A stretch of 64,000 nucleotides of DNA, from contig NZ_CP030771.1 of assembly GCF_006088715.1 (NCBI RefSeq), forward strand, positions 2,666,001-2,730,000, written 5' to 3'. The DNA comes from Streptomyces sp. YIM 121038. Lineage in GTDB: Bacteria > Actinomycetota > Actinomycetes > Streptomycetales > Streptomycetaceae. Shown piece after piece: positions 24,547-33,774 of this stretch. The notes beneath the pieces were generated by a model. The model worked only from the letters and a program-made list of their open reading frames with translations. It did no database searches and had not been told where the DNA came from. The translations under genes and the position numbers were made by a program. The first letter of the stretch is position 1. Every line of letters starts with the position of its first letter.

Positions 24547-25821
24547 ATGTATCTGGCCACCACCGACGCGGTCGCCACGGCCGCGGACGGCCGCCGCGCC
24601 CGCGGTCGCGTCACCGGTCCCGTGCTCGCGCTCGGTGCCGTCAGCCTCGTCACCGACATCTCGTCGGAGATGGTCGCGGCCGTGCTGCCCCTGTACTTCG
24701 TCCTGGGTCTGGGGCTCTCACCGCTCCAGTTCGGCTTCCTCGACGGGCTCTACAACGGCGTCACCGCCGTGGTCCGCCTCGTGGGCGGGTACGTCGCCGA
24801 CCGGCGCGAGCGGCACAAGCTCGTCGCCGGCTCCGGCTACCTCCTGTCGGCCCTGTCCCGGCTCGGCCTGCTGCTCGCGGGCGGGGCCACCGCCGGGATC
24901 GGTGCCGCCATCGCGGCGGACCGGCTCGGCAAGGGCGTGCGCACCGCCCCGCGCGACGCGCTGATCTCCCTGCACAGCCCACCGGACCAGCTCGGCCGCG
25001 CCTTCGGCGTGCACCGGGCGATGGACACCACGGGCGCCCTGCTCGGCCCGCTCGCGGCGTTCGCGCTGCTGTGGGTCACGGCGGACGCCTACGACGCCGT
25101 GTTCATGGTCAGCTTCTGCTGCGGGCTCCTCGGGGTGCTGCTGCTCGTCGCGTTCGTACCGGGGCGGGAGGAACCACCACCGGCCCGGCGGCGGGCGCGC
25201 GGGCCCTCGGCGCCCCGCCTCGCCCTCGCGCTCCTTCGCCACGCGGCGTTCCGGCGGGTCTGCGGCGCCGCCGCGCTGCTGGGGGCCGCGACGGTCGGCG
25301 ACGCCTTCCTGTATCTGCTGCTCCAGCGGCGGCTCGACTTCGCGGAGAGCTGGTTCCCGCTGCTCCCGCTCGGCACCGCCGCCGTCTATCTGCTGCTCGC
25401 CGTGCCCGTGGGGCGGCTCGCCGACCGGTTCGGGCGGCGCGGGCCCTTCCTCGCGGGCCACGGCGCGCTCCTCGCCGCGTACGCCCTGCTGCTCCTGCCG
25501 ACCGGCGGACGGCCGCTGCTCGTGGGCGTACTGCTCGCCCTCGGCGTGTTCTACGCCGCCACCGACGGCGTGCTCATGGCGCTCGTGACCCCCTTCGTGG
25601 AGCCGGACCAGCGGGCCAGCGGCATGGCCGTGGTGCAGACCGGCCAGGCGCTCAGCAGGCTCGTCGCCGCCGCGGGCTTCGGCGCCGCGTGGACGCTGTG
25701 GGGCATCGGCACCGCGCTGGCCTGCGCGGCGCTCGCGCTCACCGCGGCGATCGCCGGCGCGGCCGCGCTGCTGCCCCGCGCCGACGACCCCCACGGCACG
25801 CCCCGACGGAGGACGACCTGA
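24547..25821 (+). CDS. MFS transporter
   Basis: A 424-aa membrane protein with about twelve helices. The loop GGYVADRRERHKLVAGSG is the MFS A-motif of the first half and GRLADRFGRRGPFLAGHG that of the second, and VTDISSEMVAAVLPLYF marks helix 1 of the group often annotated as metabolite or nickel-resistance-type exporters. It lies between the phosphatase and the TolB-like gene, so it may import or export a compound released by the phosphatase; that is inference from order. Confidence 0.85.
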   Translation: MYLATTDAVATAADGRRARGRVTGPVLALGAVSLVTDISSEMVAAVLPLYFVLGLGLSPLQFGFLDGLYNGVTAVVRLVGGYVADRRERHKLVAGSGYLLSALSRLGLLLAGGATAGIGAAIAADRLGKGVRTAPRDALISLHSPPDQLGRAFGVHRAMDTTGALLGPLAAFALLWVTADAYDAVFMVSFCCGLLGVLLLVAFVPGREEPPPARRRARGPSAPRLALALLRHAAFRRVCGAAALLGAATVGDAFLYLLLQRRLDFAESWFPLLPLGTAAVYLLLAVPVGRLADRFGRRGPFLAGHGALLAAYALLLLPTGGRPLLVGVLLALGVFYAATDGVLMALVTPFVEPDQRASGMAVVQTGQALSRLVAAAGFGAAWTLWGIGTALACAALALTAAIAGAAALLPRADDPHGTPRRRTT

Positions 25822-25823
25822 CC

Positions 25824-26834
25824 ATGACCCGCCCGCGCCCGATGACCCTGTACACCCGGCCCCGCGTCCTCGCCGTCGCCCTGGCCGCCGCCGTCCTCGC
25901 CACCGTGGCCGTCACCTACACCGTACGGGCCGCGCACGAGGCCCAGCCCACCGTCACCACCTCCGAGTTCGCCCTGGACCAGGGCCAGTTGTACTTCCGC
26001 TCCAGCGCGGCGGGAGCGGGCCGCGTCGCCCGGCTCCCGCTCGCGGGCCGGGACCCGCGCACCACCGGCGGGCCGACGTGCGAGCGCTTCTACGCGGCCG
26101 GGGGCACCGCCCTGTGCCTCCAGCGCCGCCCGGGCATCCCGCCCAAGGCGTACGCCGTCGTCCTCGACGGGGAGCTGCACGAGAAGCGGCGCATCGCCCT
26201 GCCCGGCATCCCGAACCGGGCACGCGTCTCGGCGTCGGGGCGGATGCTGTCGTGGACCATGTTCGCCACCGGGGACTCGTACTCGGGCGGGGGCGGCTCC
26301 TTCTCCACGCGCACCTCGATCCTGGACACCCGCACCGGCTATCTGATCAAGAACATGGAGGAGATCCCGCTCACCCTCGACGGCCGCCGCCACCACTCCC
26401 CCGACGTCAACTACTGGGGCGTCACGTTCGCCCGCGACGACAACCGCTTCTACGCCACCGTCTCGACGAAGGGCAAGACGTACCTCGTCCGCGGCGACAT
26501 GCGGAAGTGGACGGCGAAGGCCCTGCGCGAGAACGTCGAGTGCCCGTCCCTGTCCCCCGACAACACGCGCCTGGCCTTCAAGAAGCGGGTGCGCGGGGGC
26601 ACCTCGGACCCGTGGCGCCTGTACGTCCTGGACCTGCGCACCATGCGCGAGCACCCGGTCGCCGAGAGCCGCTCCGTCGACGACCAGGCGGCGTGGCTCG
26701 ACGACGGCACCCTGGCCTACGCCCTGCCGGGCCGCGAGGGGCGGAAACAGGACATCTGGACCGTCCCCGCCGACGGCTCGGGCCGCCCCGAGCTGCGCGT
26801 ACCGGGCGGCAGTTCCCCCGCGGCGGTGCGCTGA
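25824..26834 (+). CDS. TolB-like beta-propeller protein, membrane anchored
   Basis: ATG 25824 follows the MFS stop by two bases, with GGAGG inside the previous gene's last codons. One N-terminal hydrophobic segment (residues about 12-34) would anchor it outside the membrane. The remaining 300 residues show WD40/TolB-like repeats (SASGRMLSWTMFATG, CPSLSPDNTRLAFKKRV, DDQAAWLDDGTLAYALPG, ending DIWTVPADGSGRP). Such propellers bind ligands or partners rather than catalyse. It closes the three-gene operon. Confidence 0.8.
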   Translation: MTRPRPMTLYTRPRVLAVALAAAVLATVAVTYTVRAAHEAQPTVTTSEFALDQGQLYFRSSAAGAGRVARLPLAGRDPRTTGGPTCERFYAAGGTALCLQRRPGIPPKAYAVVLDGELHEKRRIALPGIPNRARVSASGRMLSWTMFATGDSYSGGGGSFSTRTSILDTRTGYLIKNMEEIPLTLDGRRHHSPDVNYWGVTFARDDNRFYATVSTKGKTYLVRGDMRKWTAKALRENVECPSLSPDNTRLAFKKRVRGGTSDPWRLYVLDLRTMREHPVAESRSVDDQAAWLDDGTLAYALPGREGRKQDIWTVPADGSGRPELRVPGGSSPAAVR

Positions 26835-26880
26835 CGCCGCGTACACGACAGACCGAACCCGCCGGGGCCCCGCGGAAATT

Positions 26881-26906
26881 GAGGTGCGCCCGCCCCGGCG
26901 CACCTC
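26881..26906. terminator. Perfect 10-bp hairpin after the phosphatase operon
   Basis: GAGGTGCGCC pairs exactly with GGCGCACCTC across a 6-base loop (CGCCCC). It has no T run. It lies 46 bp after the TolB-like stop and 13 bp before the RidA start, so it could also act as a 5' leader element for RidA. Confidence 0.65.
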
Positions 26907-26919
26907 GCACGATGCCCCC

Positions 26920-27339
26920 ATGACCCCACACCGCACCGTCGTCCCGACCCTCTTCCCGCCTCCCGGATACGCCCACTCCGTCATCGTCGAAGCCGGTACG
27001 CGGCTCGCCTTCATGGCGGGCTCCGTGCCCCTGGACGCCGAGGGCACCCTGATCGGCGAGGGCGACGTCGGGGCGCAGACGCGGCAGGTCGTCGCCAACC
27101 TCGACGAGGCCCTGCGCGCCGTTGGCAGCGACCTGTCGCAGGTCGTCGCGAGCACCGTGTACGTCGTCGGGCACGAGCCCGGCGTGCTGACCGAGGCCTG
27201 GGAGGTCGTCCGCGCCTCGGGCCTGCTCAGCACCGAGCCGCACACGTCCACGCTCCTCGGCGTGACCGTGCTCGGCTATCCGGGCCAGCTCGTGGAGATC
27301 ACCGCCACGGCCGTCGTGCCCGGGGAGGGCGGCGCGTGA
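26920..27339 (+). CDS. RidA family protein
   Basis: A 139-aa protein of the YjgF/YER057c/UK114 family: GYAHSVIVEAGTRLAFMAGS, VVANLDEALRAVGSDLSQVV, TVYVV and the C-terminal LGYPGQLVEITATAVV. RidA proteins hydrolyse reactive enamine/imine intermediates from pyridoxal enzymes, using an Arg near the end in the classical group; that Arg is replaced here (SGLLSTEPHTS), so it belongs to an alternative Rid subgroup. Its stop overlaps the GNAT start. Confidence 0.85.
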   Translation: MTPHRTVVPTLFPPPGYAHSVIVEAGTRLAFMAGSVPLDAEGTLIGEGDVGAQTRQVVANLDEALRAVGSDLSQVVASTVYVVGHEPGVLTEAWEVVRASGLLSTEPHTSTLLGVTVLGYPGQLVEITATAVVPGEGGA

Positions 27340-27779
27340 CCGTCGTCCTGCGGGCCGCCACCGCCGGGGACGGCGCCGCCGTGGCGGAGGTCTATCTGCG
27401 CTCGTACGACACCGCCCTGCCGGACGTGCGCCGCCCCCACACCGACGACGAGGTGCGGGAGTACATCCGGCACGTGGTCATCCCGCGCGGCACCACGTGG
27501 GTGGCCCGGGCGGCGGGCTCGGTCGTCGGGATGATGGTCCTGGACGGCGAGCGGCTCGGCCAGCTCTACCTCGACCCCGCCTGGCGCGGCCGCGGCATCG
27601 GCGACCGCTTCGTCGCCCTCGCCAAGGAGCGCAGCCCGGACGGCCTGACCCTGTGGACCTTCCAGGTCAACGCGCCCGCCCGGCGGTTCTACGAACGCCA
27701 CGGCTTCACCCCCACCCAGTGGACGGACGGCGACAACGAGGAGGGCGAGCCGGACGTGCGCTACGACTGGCGGCCCTGA
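27336..27779 (+). CDS. GNAT family N-acetyltransferase
   Basis: The GTG at 27336 overlaps the RidA stop by four bases (GTGA), so it is translationally coupled. The 147-aa product has the GNAT acetyl-CoA site QLYLDPAWRGRGIGDRFVAL (R/Q-x-x-G-x-G/A form RGRGIG) and the motif B end APARRFYERHGFTPT. The substrate is unknown; coupling with RidA suggests amine or amino-acid related detoxification, which is inference. Confidence 0.88.
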   Translation: MTVVLRAATAGDGAAVAEVYLRSYDTALPDVRRPHTDDEVREYIRHVVIPRGTTWVARAAGSVVGMMVLDGERLGQLYLDPAWRGRGIGDRFVALAKERSPDGLTLWTFQVNAPARRFYERHGFTPTQWTDGDNEEGEPDVRYDWRP

Positions 27780-27819
27780 CCCCCCGCCCGCCCGTGCCGC
27801 GCCGCCCCGCGCCGCGCCG

Positions 27820-28791
27820 TCAGATGCGGGAGTTCCGCGCGAGCTCCAGCGCGTACCGCGGCCACCAGCCGCCGGCCACGGGCCCGCCCCGGCAGGTCCC
27901 GTCGGACTCGCCGGGGCGCTTCACCCACAGATAGGCGTCGACGGCGGGGACGCCGGTGCGGGTGGTGGGGGCGGTGCCGAGGGCGCGCCCCGGCGGGTTG
28001 CACCACGGCTCGACGCCCGCGTACGGGCCGTTGCCGTTGCGGCTGGAGTCGATCACGAAGTGCGGATCGCCGCCGAGCGCCCGCGCGAGCCGGTGCCCGT
28101 ACTCCGCGCTCACCGCGTCGGTGTGGAAGTTGGACACGTTCAGGGCGAAGCCGTCGGCACGGTCCACGCCCGCCTGCCGCAGCGGGGCGACGAGCCGCTT
28201 CACCTGCGGGATCCAGGTGGCGTTGCCCGCGTCGACGTACACCTTGGTGCCCGGCTGCCGCTTGAGCCGGTCCACCGCGTAGGCGAGCAGTCCGTACCGC
28301 TCGTCGGTGTCGGCGCCCGCGCAGCCCGCCACCGCGAGGGCCACCGCGTCGGGTTCGACGACCACGTACGCGCCGTGCGCCCCGAGCCCGGCCGCGAAGC
28401 GGTCGATCCACGCCCGGTAGTGGGCCGCGTCGCGCGCGCCGCCCGCCGAGTAGGCGCCGCAGTCGCGGTCCGGGATGAAGTACGTGACGAGCACGGCGGT
28501 GCGCCCCGCCGCGGCCGCCCGCCGCACGAGCGACCGCACCACCGGCTCCGGCCCGTCCTTGCTCAGCCACTCGGCCTGCGGCCGCACCGCGATGCGGGCC
28601 ACCGCCCAGGCGTCGGAGAACCGCCCCTGCCGCAGCCACGCGGAGGCCTGCCGGGCGGCGCTGGTGTCCGGGTTCACCCAGAAGGAGACGTCGTCGCGCG
28701 GTGCCCTGGAGTCGGGCGAGGGGGCGGCGGCCAGTGCGCACAGACCGAGCACGGCGACGAGGACACTGCGGACGATGGCCTGGGACGGCAT
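27820..28791 (-). CDS. Secreted glycoside hydrolase family 6 endoglucanase
   Basis: A 323-aa protein with a signal peptide (residues 1-23) and only the GH6 catalytic domain; there is no cellulose-binding module. The GH6 active-site blocks are visible: YFIPDRDCGAYSAGG with the catalytic acid region, YVVVEPDAVALA, YVDAGNATW and FALNVSNF, then VIDSSRNGNGP and the base region VKRPGESDGTC. It should cut beta-1,4-glucans with inversion. The ATG has CGGGAGCCCGG upstream. It is convergent with the GNAT gene. Confidence 0.9.
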   Translation of the reverse strand: MPSQAIVRSVLVAVLGLCALAAAPSPDSRAPRDDVSFWVNPDTSAARQASAWLRQGRFSDAWAVARIAVRPQAEWLSKDGPEPVVRSLVRRAAAAGRTAVLVTYFIPDRDCGAYSAGGARDAAHYRAWIDRFAAGLGAHGAYVVVEPDAVALAVAGCAGADTDERYGLLAYAVDRLKRQPGTKVYVDAGNATWIPQVKRLVAPLRQAGVDRADGFALNVSNFHTDAVSAEYGHRLARALGGDPHFVIDSSRNGNGPYAGVEPWCNPPGRALGTAPTTRTGVPAVDAYLWVKRPGESDGTCRGGPVAGGWWPRYALELARNSRI

Positions 28792-28806
28792 CCGGGCTCC
28801 CGGGAG

Positions 28807-28915
28807 AAATTCAGCCCGTCCGGCGTGTGAGGACGAGGCCGAAGGCCGATGGACGGGGGTCCAGGGGGCAGAGCCCCCCGGTTTCGGGAAGGGGCGGGTT
28901 CGGGGACGAGCCCCT
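28807..28915 (+). repeat. Interspersed intergenic repeat, family 1, copy 1
   Basis: Begins with CAGCCCGTCCGGCG, then GTGTGAGGACGAGGCCGAAG and GCCGATG, and ends in G-rich hairpin sequence. The first 40 bp match 52796-52840 on the opposite strand. This is a well-known type of Streptomyces intergenic repeat of unknown role. Confidence 0.8.
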
Positions 28916-28917
28916 CG

Positions 28918-30465
28918 TCACGTCACCGCCGCCCCCAATGCCACGAACCCGCAGATCAGCACGAGCAGGATCGCCAGCAGCGGCCACACGAACCGCAGGT
29001 ACCGGTCGTAGCCCACCTTCGCCAGGGCGACGCCGCCGATGGTCACGGCGGTGGTCGGTACCCAGAGGTTCATCCACCCGCTGGCCGCCGCCCAGGCGGT
29101 GACGACGACCGACCGCGACACCCCGGCGAAGTCCGCGAGCGGCGCGAGGATCGGCATGGCGAGCGTGGCGTGCCCGGACGTGGACGGGATCAGGAACGCG
29201 AGCGGCAGGTTCACCACGAACACGATCACCGCGAACACCCCGGACGACGTCCCCTTGACCACGCCCTCGATCGAGTGCAGGACCGTGTCCGTGACCCGCG
29301 AGTTGTTCATGATCACGGTGACGCCCCGGGCCAGGACGATCACCAGGGCGGGCGAGATGAAGTCGGCCGCGCCCTGGATGACGGTCGCGCTCAGCTTCTG
29401 CTCCCCCATCCGCGCGACCAGGCCCACGAGCACCGCCGCGCACAGGAACAGGGCGGCGAGCTGCGGGAAGGACCAGTCGAGTTCGAAGCCGTACGGCTTC
29501 GCGTCCGCGTCCCCGGTGAGCGCGCTCGACCACGGCACCACGGAGAAGATCATGAAGGCGAAGACCAGGGCGACGACGACGAGGATCGCCTTGTGCAGCC
29601 CGGTCAGCTCGGGCACCTCGGCGTCCGTGCGCCCCGCGCCCGCCGTCTGCTCGCGATCGCCCGGCAGGAATCCGCTGAGCGAGCGCCCGGGATCGCGCCG
29701 CACGCGCCGCGCGTACCAGACGACGTACGCGACCGTCACCCCCGTGAGCACCAGCCACATCGCGAACCGCAGCACGATGCCGTCGCCGAGGGAGATGTCC
29801 GCCGCCGAGGAGGCCACGCCGGTCGCGAAGGGGTTGACCGTCGAGCACAGCACGCCGACGCCCGCGCCCAGGATGATCGCGCCGACAGCCGTCATGCGGT
29901 CGTAGCCGAGGGCCAGCATCAGCGGCACGATCAGGCCGTAGAAGCCGAGCGTCTCCTCGGCGAAGCCCTCGACGGTGCCGAGGACGGAGAAGACGACCAT
30001 GACGCCCGCGATGAGCAGCGCGCCGCGCTCGCGCAGCCGGTGGGCGAGCCGGCCGATGCCCCGGTCCAGGGCGCCGGTGGCGAAGACGACGGTGATGAAC
30101 GCGCCGATCGCGAGCACGAAGAGGAACACGCCCGCGCTGCCGTACAGATCGCCGGTCAGATCCGGGCCGACCTGTCCCGACTCGGCGTCCTGGATGCCGT
30201 ACAGGCCGTTGACGGGCGCGAGGAACAGGTCGTTGAGGCGGTCCACGAAGGACTGGTCGCCCGCGACGCGGTGGTAACTGCCCTGGACGGGAGCGCCCTT
30301 GGCGTTGCGGTCGTACTCCCCCGACGGGATCAGGAAGGCGAGCAGCCACACCGCCACGGTGACGACGGCGAGCACGGTCAGGGCGCTCGGGAAGGTGAAC
30401 TTCCGCTTCGCGGCGGGCTCTTCGGGCGCGGGCGCGGGAGGGGGTGCGGGCGGGGACGCGGTCAT
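28918..30465 (-). CDS. YfcC-family membrane transporter
   Basis: A 515-aa protein with about twelve membrane helices and a Pro/Ala-rich N-terminus. It matches the YfcC/DcuC-related family: LIPSGEYDRNAKGAPV, VEGFAEETLGFYGLIVP, GVGVLCSTVNPFATG and IPSTSGHATLAMPILAP. These carry C4-dicarboxylates or amino acids across the membrane, with arginine or basic amino acids suspected in some groups. Its ATG overlaps the stop of the upstream M20 peptidase gene (ATGA), so peptidase and transporter are made together. Confidence 0.85.
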   Translation of the reverse strand: MTASPPAPPPAPAPEEPAAKRKFTFPSALTVLAVVTVAVWLLAFLIPSGEYDRNAKGAPVQGSYHRVAGDQSFVDRLNDLFLAPVNGLYGIQDAESGQVGPDLTGDLYGSAGVFLFVLAIGAFITVVFATGALDRGIGRLAHRLRERGALLIAGVMVVFSVLGTVEGFAEETLGFYGLIVPLMLALGYDRMTAVGAIILGAGVGVLCSTVNPFATGVASSAADISLGDGIVLRFAMWLVLTGVTVAYVVWYARRVRRDPGRSLSGFLPGDREQTAGAGRTDAEVPELTGLHKAILVVVALVFAFMIFSVVPWSSALTGDADAKPYGFELDWSFPQLAALFLCAAVLVGLVARMGEQKLSATVIQGAADFISPALVIVLARGVTVIMNNSRVTDTVLHSIEGVVKGTSSGVFAVIVFVVNLPLAFLIPSTSGHATLAMPILAPLADFAGVSRSVVVTAWAAASGWMNLWVPTTAVTIGGVALAKVGYDRYLRFVWPLLAILLVLICGFVALGAAVT

Positions 30466-31835
30466 GCCGTGCCTCCCGTCCGGTCACCGGCGCGGAAGCC
30501 GTCCGCGTACTCGCGCACGAAGGCGCCCATGGCCACGACGGTGTTGCGCAGCTCGGAGAAGAGGACGCGCTCGTTCGGGGCGTGCAGATTGCACATGCTG
30601 TCCTGGGCGCCGAAGAGCAGCACCTCCGCGCCGGGCGCCGCCGCGGCGAGCCCGTTGACCAGCGGGATCGAGCCGCCCGTCGCCACGTACGAGGCGTCCG
30701 CGCCCCAGGCCTCCTTGAGGGCGGCGAGCGCCGCGCGGTAGGCGGGGCCGCCGGTCGTGGCCTCGTAGCCGGGCCCGGTGTCGCCGGGCGTGACGGTCAG
30801 CGGGACGCCGAAGGGCCTGAGGGACCGCAGGTGCTCGACGAGCGCGTCCCGTGCCTCGCGCGGGTCCTGACGGGGATGGAAGCGCAGGTTCAGCTTCGCC
30901 CTCGCGTGCGGCACGACCGCCGAGGCGGCGTGTTCCACACCGGGCGCGTCCAGGCCGATCACGGTGATCGCGGGCCCGCTCCACAGCCGCTCGCCGAGGC
31001 TGCCGCCGCCGATCAGCGGCACGCCGTCACGCACGCCCGCGAGGTCGCGGAACTCCTCCTCGGTGTACGAGGTCCCGGTCCACTCCTCGCGGCGCAGGCC
31101 CGCCACGGCCACGTCGCCGTGGACGTCGTGGAGGGTGGCCAGGGCCTTGAGCAGGACGAGCAGCGCGTCGGGCGCGGCGCCGCCGAACTCGCCGCTGTGG
31201 CGCGGCTCGTCGAGGGTGCGCACCTCGACGACGACCTCGGCGGCCCCGCGCAGGCCCGTGGTGAGGGTGGGGGTGCCGGGACGGAGGTTGCCGAGGTCGG
31301 CGATGACCATGGCGTCGCAGGCGAAGCGCCCCGGGTCGGTGGGCGGATAGCCGTCGAAGGCGCTGCCGTACTCCTCCTGGCCCTCGACGACGATCTTCAC
31401 CCCGACGGGCGGGCGGCCCCCGTACGCACGCAGCATCCCGAGGTGCGCGATGACGTTGGACTTGTCGTCGGCGATGCCCCGGGCGCGCAGGCCCCCTTCG
31501 ACGGGCGTCGGCTCGAAGGGCGGCGACCGCCACAGCGTCTCGTCGCCGGGCGGCTGCACGTCGTAGTGGCCGTACAGCAGGACGGTCGGGGCGCCGGGGT
31601 CGGGCGGCGGGATCTCGCCGTAGACGACCGGGGCGGTGTCGGGCAGGTCGATGCGCTCGACGGCGGGCACACCGGCGTCCCGCAGCAGCGCGGCGACCAG
31701 GTCGTGGGCCTCCTCCACGGGCCCGCTCGGAAATCCGGGGAAGGCGATCGAGGGGATCGACGACAGCCGTACGAGGTCGGCGTGCAAGCCGTCCATCAGG
31801 CCGTCGACCGTGGTGGCGAGCTCTTCGGGCGTCAT
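30462..31835 (-). CDS. M20 family dipeptidase
   Basis: ATG 31835 has CCGAGGTGCTGCCC upstream; an ATG nine codons earlier (31862) has no ribosome site. The 457-aa product carries the M20 di-metal site: LLYGHYDVQPPGDE, the Asp of DDKSNVIAHLG, the Glu pair of IVVEGQEEYGS, and a late His in NLHAPNERV; the dimerisation domain lies between. It should hydrolyse dipeptides or related amides in the cytoplasm. Coupled to the YfcC transporter, this suggests a uptake-and-cleavage pair, with peptide or N-acyl amino acid substrate as inference. Confidence 0.88.
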   Translation of the reverse strand: MTPEELATTVDGLMDGLHADLVRLSSIPSIAFPGFPSGPVEEAHDLVAALLRDAGVPAVERIDLPDTAPVVYGEIPPPDPGAPTVLLYGHYDVQPPGDETLWRSPPFEPTPVEGGLRARGIADDKSNVIAHLGMLRAYGGRPPVGVKIVVEGQEEYGSAFDGYPPTDPGRFACDAMVIADLGNLRPGTPTLTTGLRGAAEVVVEVRTLDEPRHSGEFGGAAPDALLVLLKALATLHDVHGDVAVAGLRREEWTGTSYTEEEFRDLAGVRDGVPLIGGGSLGERLWSGPAITVIGLDAPGVEHAASAVVPHARAKLNLRFHPRQDPREARDALVEHLRSLRPFGVPLTVTPGDTGPGYEATTGGPAYRAALAALKEAWGADASYVATGGSIPLVNGLAAAAPGAEVLLFGAQDSMCNLHAPNERVLFSELRNTVVAMGAFVREYADGFRAGDRTGGTA

Positions 31836-31972
31836 GGGCAGCACCTCGGGATCAGCTGTCATGTGCGTTTTGCCGTGATGATCCCGAATTATCGGGTGCG
31901 GTGGCTCGCGGATTCCGGACGGCTCGCCGTGCGCGCGGGCCGCCCGCACCGATGCCGCACTAAGGTCGACGC

Positions 31973-32392
31973 ATGGCTTCGGAGACTTCGGGAGGCGACG
32001 CGACGGGCAACGCCGTGCGCGTCGACAGCTGGATCTGGTCGGTACGCCTGGTCAAGAGCCGCTCGATGGGCGCGGCCGCCTGCAAGGGCGGGCACGTGCG
32101 GGTCAACGGCGAGCGCGTGAAGCCCGCGTACGGCGTGAAGCCCGGCGACGAGGTCCGGCTGCGCCAGGCCGGGGGCCGAGAGCGGATCGTGATCGTCAAG
32201 CGCGTGATCCGCAAGCGGGTGGGCGCCCCCGTGGCCGTCGAGTGCTACGTGGACAACAGCCCGCCCCCGCCGCCGCGCGAGGCGGTGGCCCCGGCGGGCA
32301 TCCGCGACCGCGGCACGGGGCGCCCCACGAAGCGGGACCGCCGCGAACTGGAGCGCCTCCGCGGCGCCCCGGGTCTGCCCCCGGCCCCCTGA
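31973..32392 (+). CDS. S4 domain RNA-binding protein (Hsp15-like)
   Basis: A 139-aa basic protein. The S4 fold spans about residues 14-65: VRVDSWIWSVRLVKSRSMG, ACKGGHVRVNGERVKPAYG and VKPGDEVRL. The C-terminal half is Pro/Arg-rich, with a final conserved RDRGTGRPTKRDRRELERLR as in Hsp15/YrfH-type proteins, which bind free 50S subunits carrying nascent chains and release them after stress. It is divergent from the M20 gene and convergent with the acyltransferase-like gene. Confidence 0.85.
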   Translation: MASETSGGDATGNAVRVDSWIWSVRLVKSRSMGAAACKGGHVRVNGERVKPAYGVKPGDEVRLRQAGGRERIVIVKRVIRKRVGAPVAVECYVDNSPPPPPREAVAPAGIRDRGTGRPTKRDRRELERLRGAPGLPPAP

Positions 32393-32438
32393 CCCGATCG
32401 GCGCGCCGACGCGATGAAGGGGCGGCCGGGCCCCGGAG

Positions 32439-33440
32439 CTACAGCCGGAACCAGCCGTGGCCGCCGTACCAGTGGCCGCCCGCCCGCAGGTGGTCGCCGA
32501 CGGCCCGCTCCACGCGGGTGCGGCGCGGCAGCCCGGCCACCGGCAGGTCCCGGTCGCCGAAGACGAAGCCGATCGGCACGGTGTCGTCGGGCTCCTCGTC
32601 GCCGTACGTCGTGGCGAGCCGGAAGCGGTCCTGGAAGCGCACGATGTTCGCCTCGGCGGGCAGATACCGCTTCAACTGCGGGTCGAGCAGCCACGAGTGG
32701 CACACCGCGACCTCGTAGCGCTCCTGGGGGAAGTGGCGCGGGAAGAACTCCCGGGCGAGCGCCACCGAGCGGTCACAGGCCTCGGGCGACAGCGGACCGT
32801 GGAAGTCCGGTATGTGCACGCTCAGACACAGGTCCCGGGGCCCGAGGCCGAGACCGGCCCGCGCGACGGCCTCGCCCATGCGCGCGCCGAGCCGCGCCCG
32901 CTGGAACTGCAGCCGCCCCAGCTGGTAGAGCTCGCCCCGGAAGTGCAGCGCGTTCCAGGAGGGCACCGGCACGCCGCGGCCCCCGTGCCCCCTGCGGTGC
33001 ACGGCCATGTGCCGCCCGAGGTCGGCCAGGGTGCGGCGGGCCACGCCCTCGGGTATGCCGCGACGGCGGTGGTACGCGCGCACGTACGGCAGCGCGGCGA
33101 GGAACACGAACACGTAGAAGCAGCTGCCCAACTCGCCCAGCTCCTCGGGCAGCACCGGCATCCGGGGCTGCGCCCCGGGCTCGCCCAGGTCCCGCACGAG
33201 GGCGTCGACGCACCGCTCCAGGAGCCACCGGGTGTCGTCGTGCCCGAGCACGTGCGCGCGCAGGGCCACGATCTCGTTGACGTCCTCGTGGGGCACGGCC
33301 AGGTCGAACAGGACCTCCGTCAGCTCCTCGGCCTCCGGCAGGACGGTGGCGATCCGCGGCTCCCCCGCGTCCGCCAGCTCCTTCAGCCACGCGGCGAGCC
33401 CCTCGTCACTCTCCGCCGCGGCCCGCAGCACGTCCAGCAC
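32439..33440 (-). CDS. Acyltransferase-like (GNAT-type C-terminal) protein
   Basis: A 333-aa protein beginning at GTG 33440 with GTAGGTGGGG upstream. Its N-terminal half is helical and acidic; the C-terminal half contains HIPDFHGPLSPEACDRSVAL, VAVCHSWLLDPQL, RFQDRFRLATTYGDEEPDD and FVFGD, a pattern of the actinobacterial proteins annotated as acyltransferase domain-containing with a GNAT-like C-terminal fold. The acceptor substrate is unknown. No catalytic motif can be named with certainty. Confidence 0.7.
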   Translation of the reverse strand: MLDVLRAAAESDEGLAAWLKELADAGEPRIATVLPEAEELTEVLFDLAVPHEDVNEIVALRAHVLGHDDTRWLLERCVDALVRDLGEPGAQPRMPVLPEELGELGSCFYVFVFLAALPYVRAYHRRRGIPEGVARRTLADLGRHMAVHRRGHGGRGVPVPSWNALHFRGELYQLGRLQFQRARLGARMGEAVARAGLGLGPRDLCLSVHIPDFHGPLSPEACDRSVALAREFFPRHFPQERYEVAVCHSWLLDPQLKRYLPAEANIVRFQDRFRLATTYGDEEPDDTVPIGFVFGDRDLPVAGLPRRTRVERAVGDHLRAGGHWYGGHGWFRL

Positions 33441-33516
33441 AGCCCCACCTACCCCTCGGTCGCCCCTTCCGCTCCGCCCGCGCCGGGAGGACCCTGGAAG
33501 GAGGAGATGACGTCCG

Positions 33517-33774
33517 ATGCGCACAGGCAGTGAACCGGTCACGGCACGCAGCCCCTTGCGCATGCGCTTCTGGTTCAGCGTATGGGGCTTGATCTGGGCG
33601 ACCGCGGGCACGGTGGCCTTCGCGCTCGCCGGGCGCCCCGGCTGGGCCGCGGCGTGCGGCGTGCTGTGGGTGGTGATCACCGTGGACATGGCGCTCGTCC
33701 TGCGCCACATCCGGCAGGGGCCGCACTTCCAGCCCGGGCGCGACGTGCCGCCGTACGAGCCGCCGCGGGCCTGA
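33517..33774 (+). CDS. Small two-helix membrane protein (DUF6343-like)
   Basis: An 85-aa protein with a basic N-terminus (RTGSEPVTARSPLRMR) and two hydrophobic helices, about residues 18-40 and 45-62, followed by a short polar tail PHFQPGRDVPPYEPPRA. The tail codes for the first unit of a 39-bp tandem repeat, and the stop TGA lies within that unit. Small membrane proteins of this kind (DUF6343-like) are common in Streptomyces and have no known function. Confidence 0.65.
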   Translation: MRTGSEPVTARSPLRMRFWFSVWGLIWATAGTVAFALAGRPGWAAACGVLWVVITVDMALVLRHIRQGPHFQPGRDVPPYEPPRA

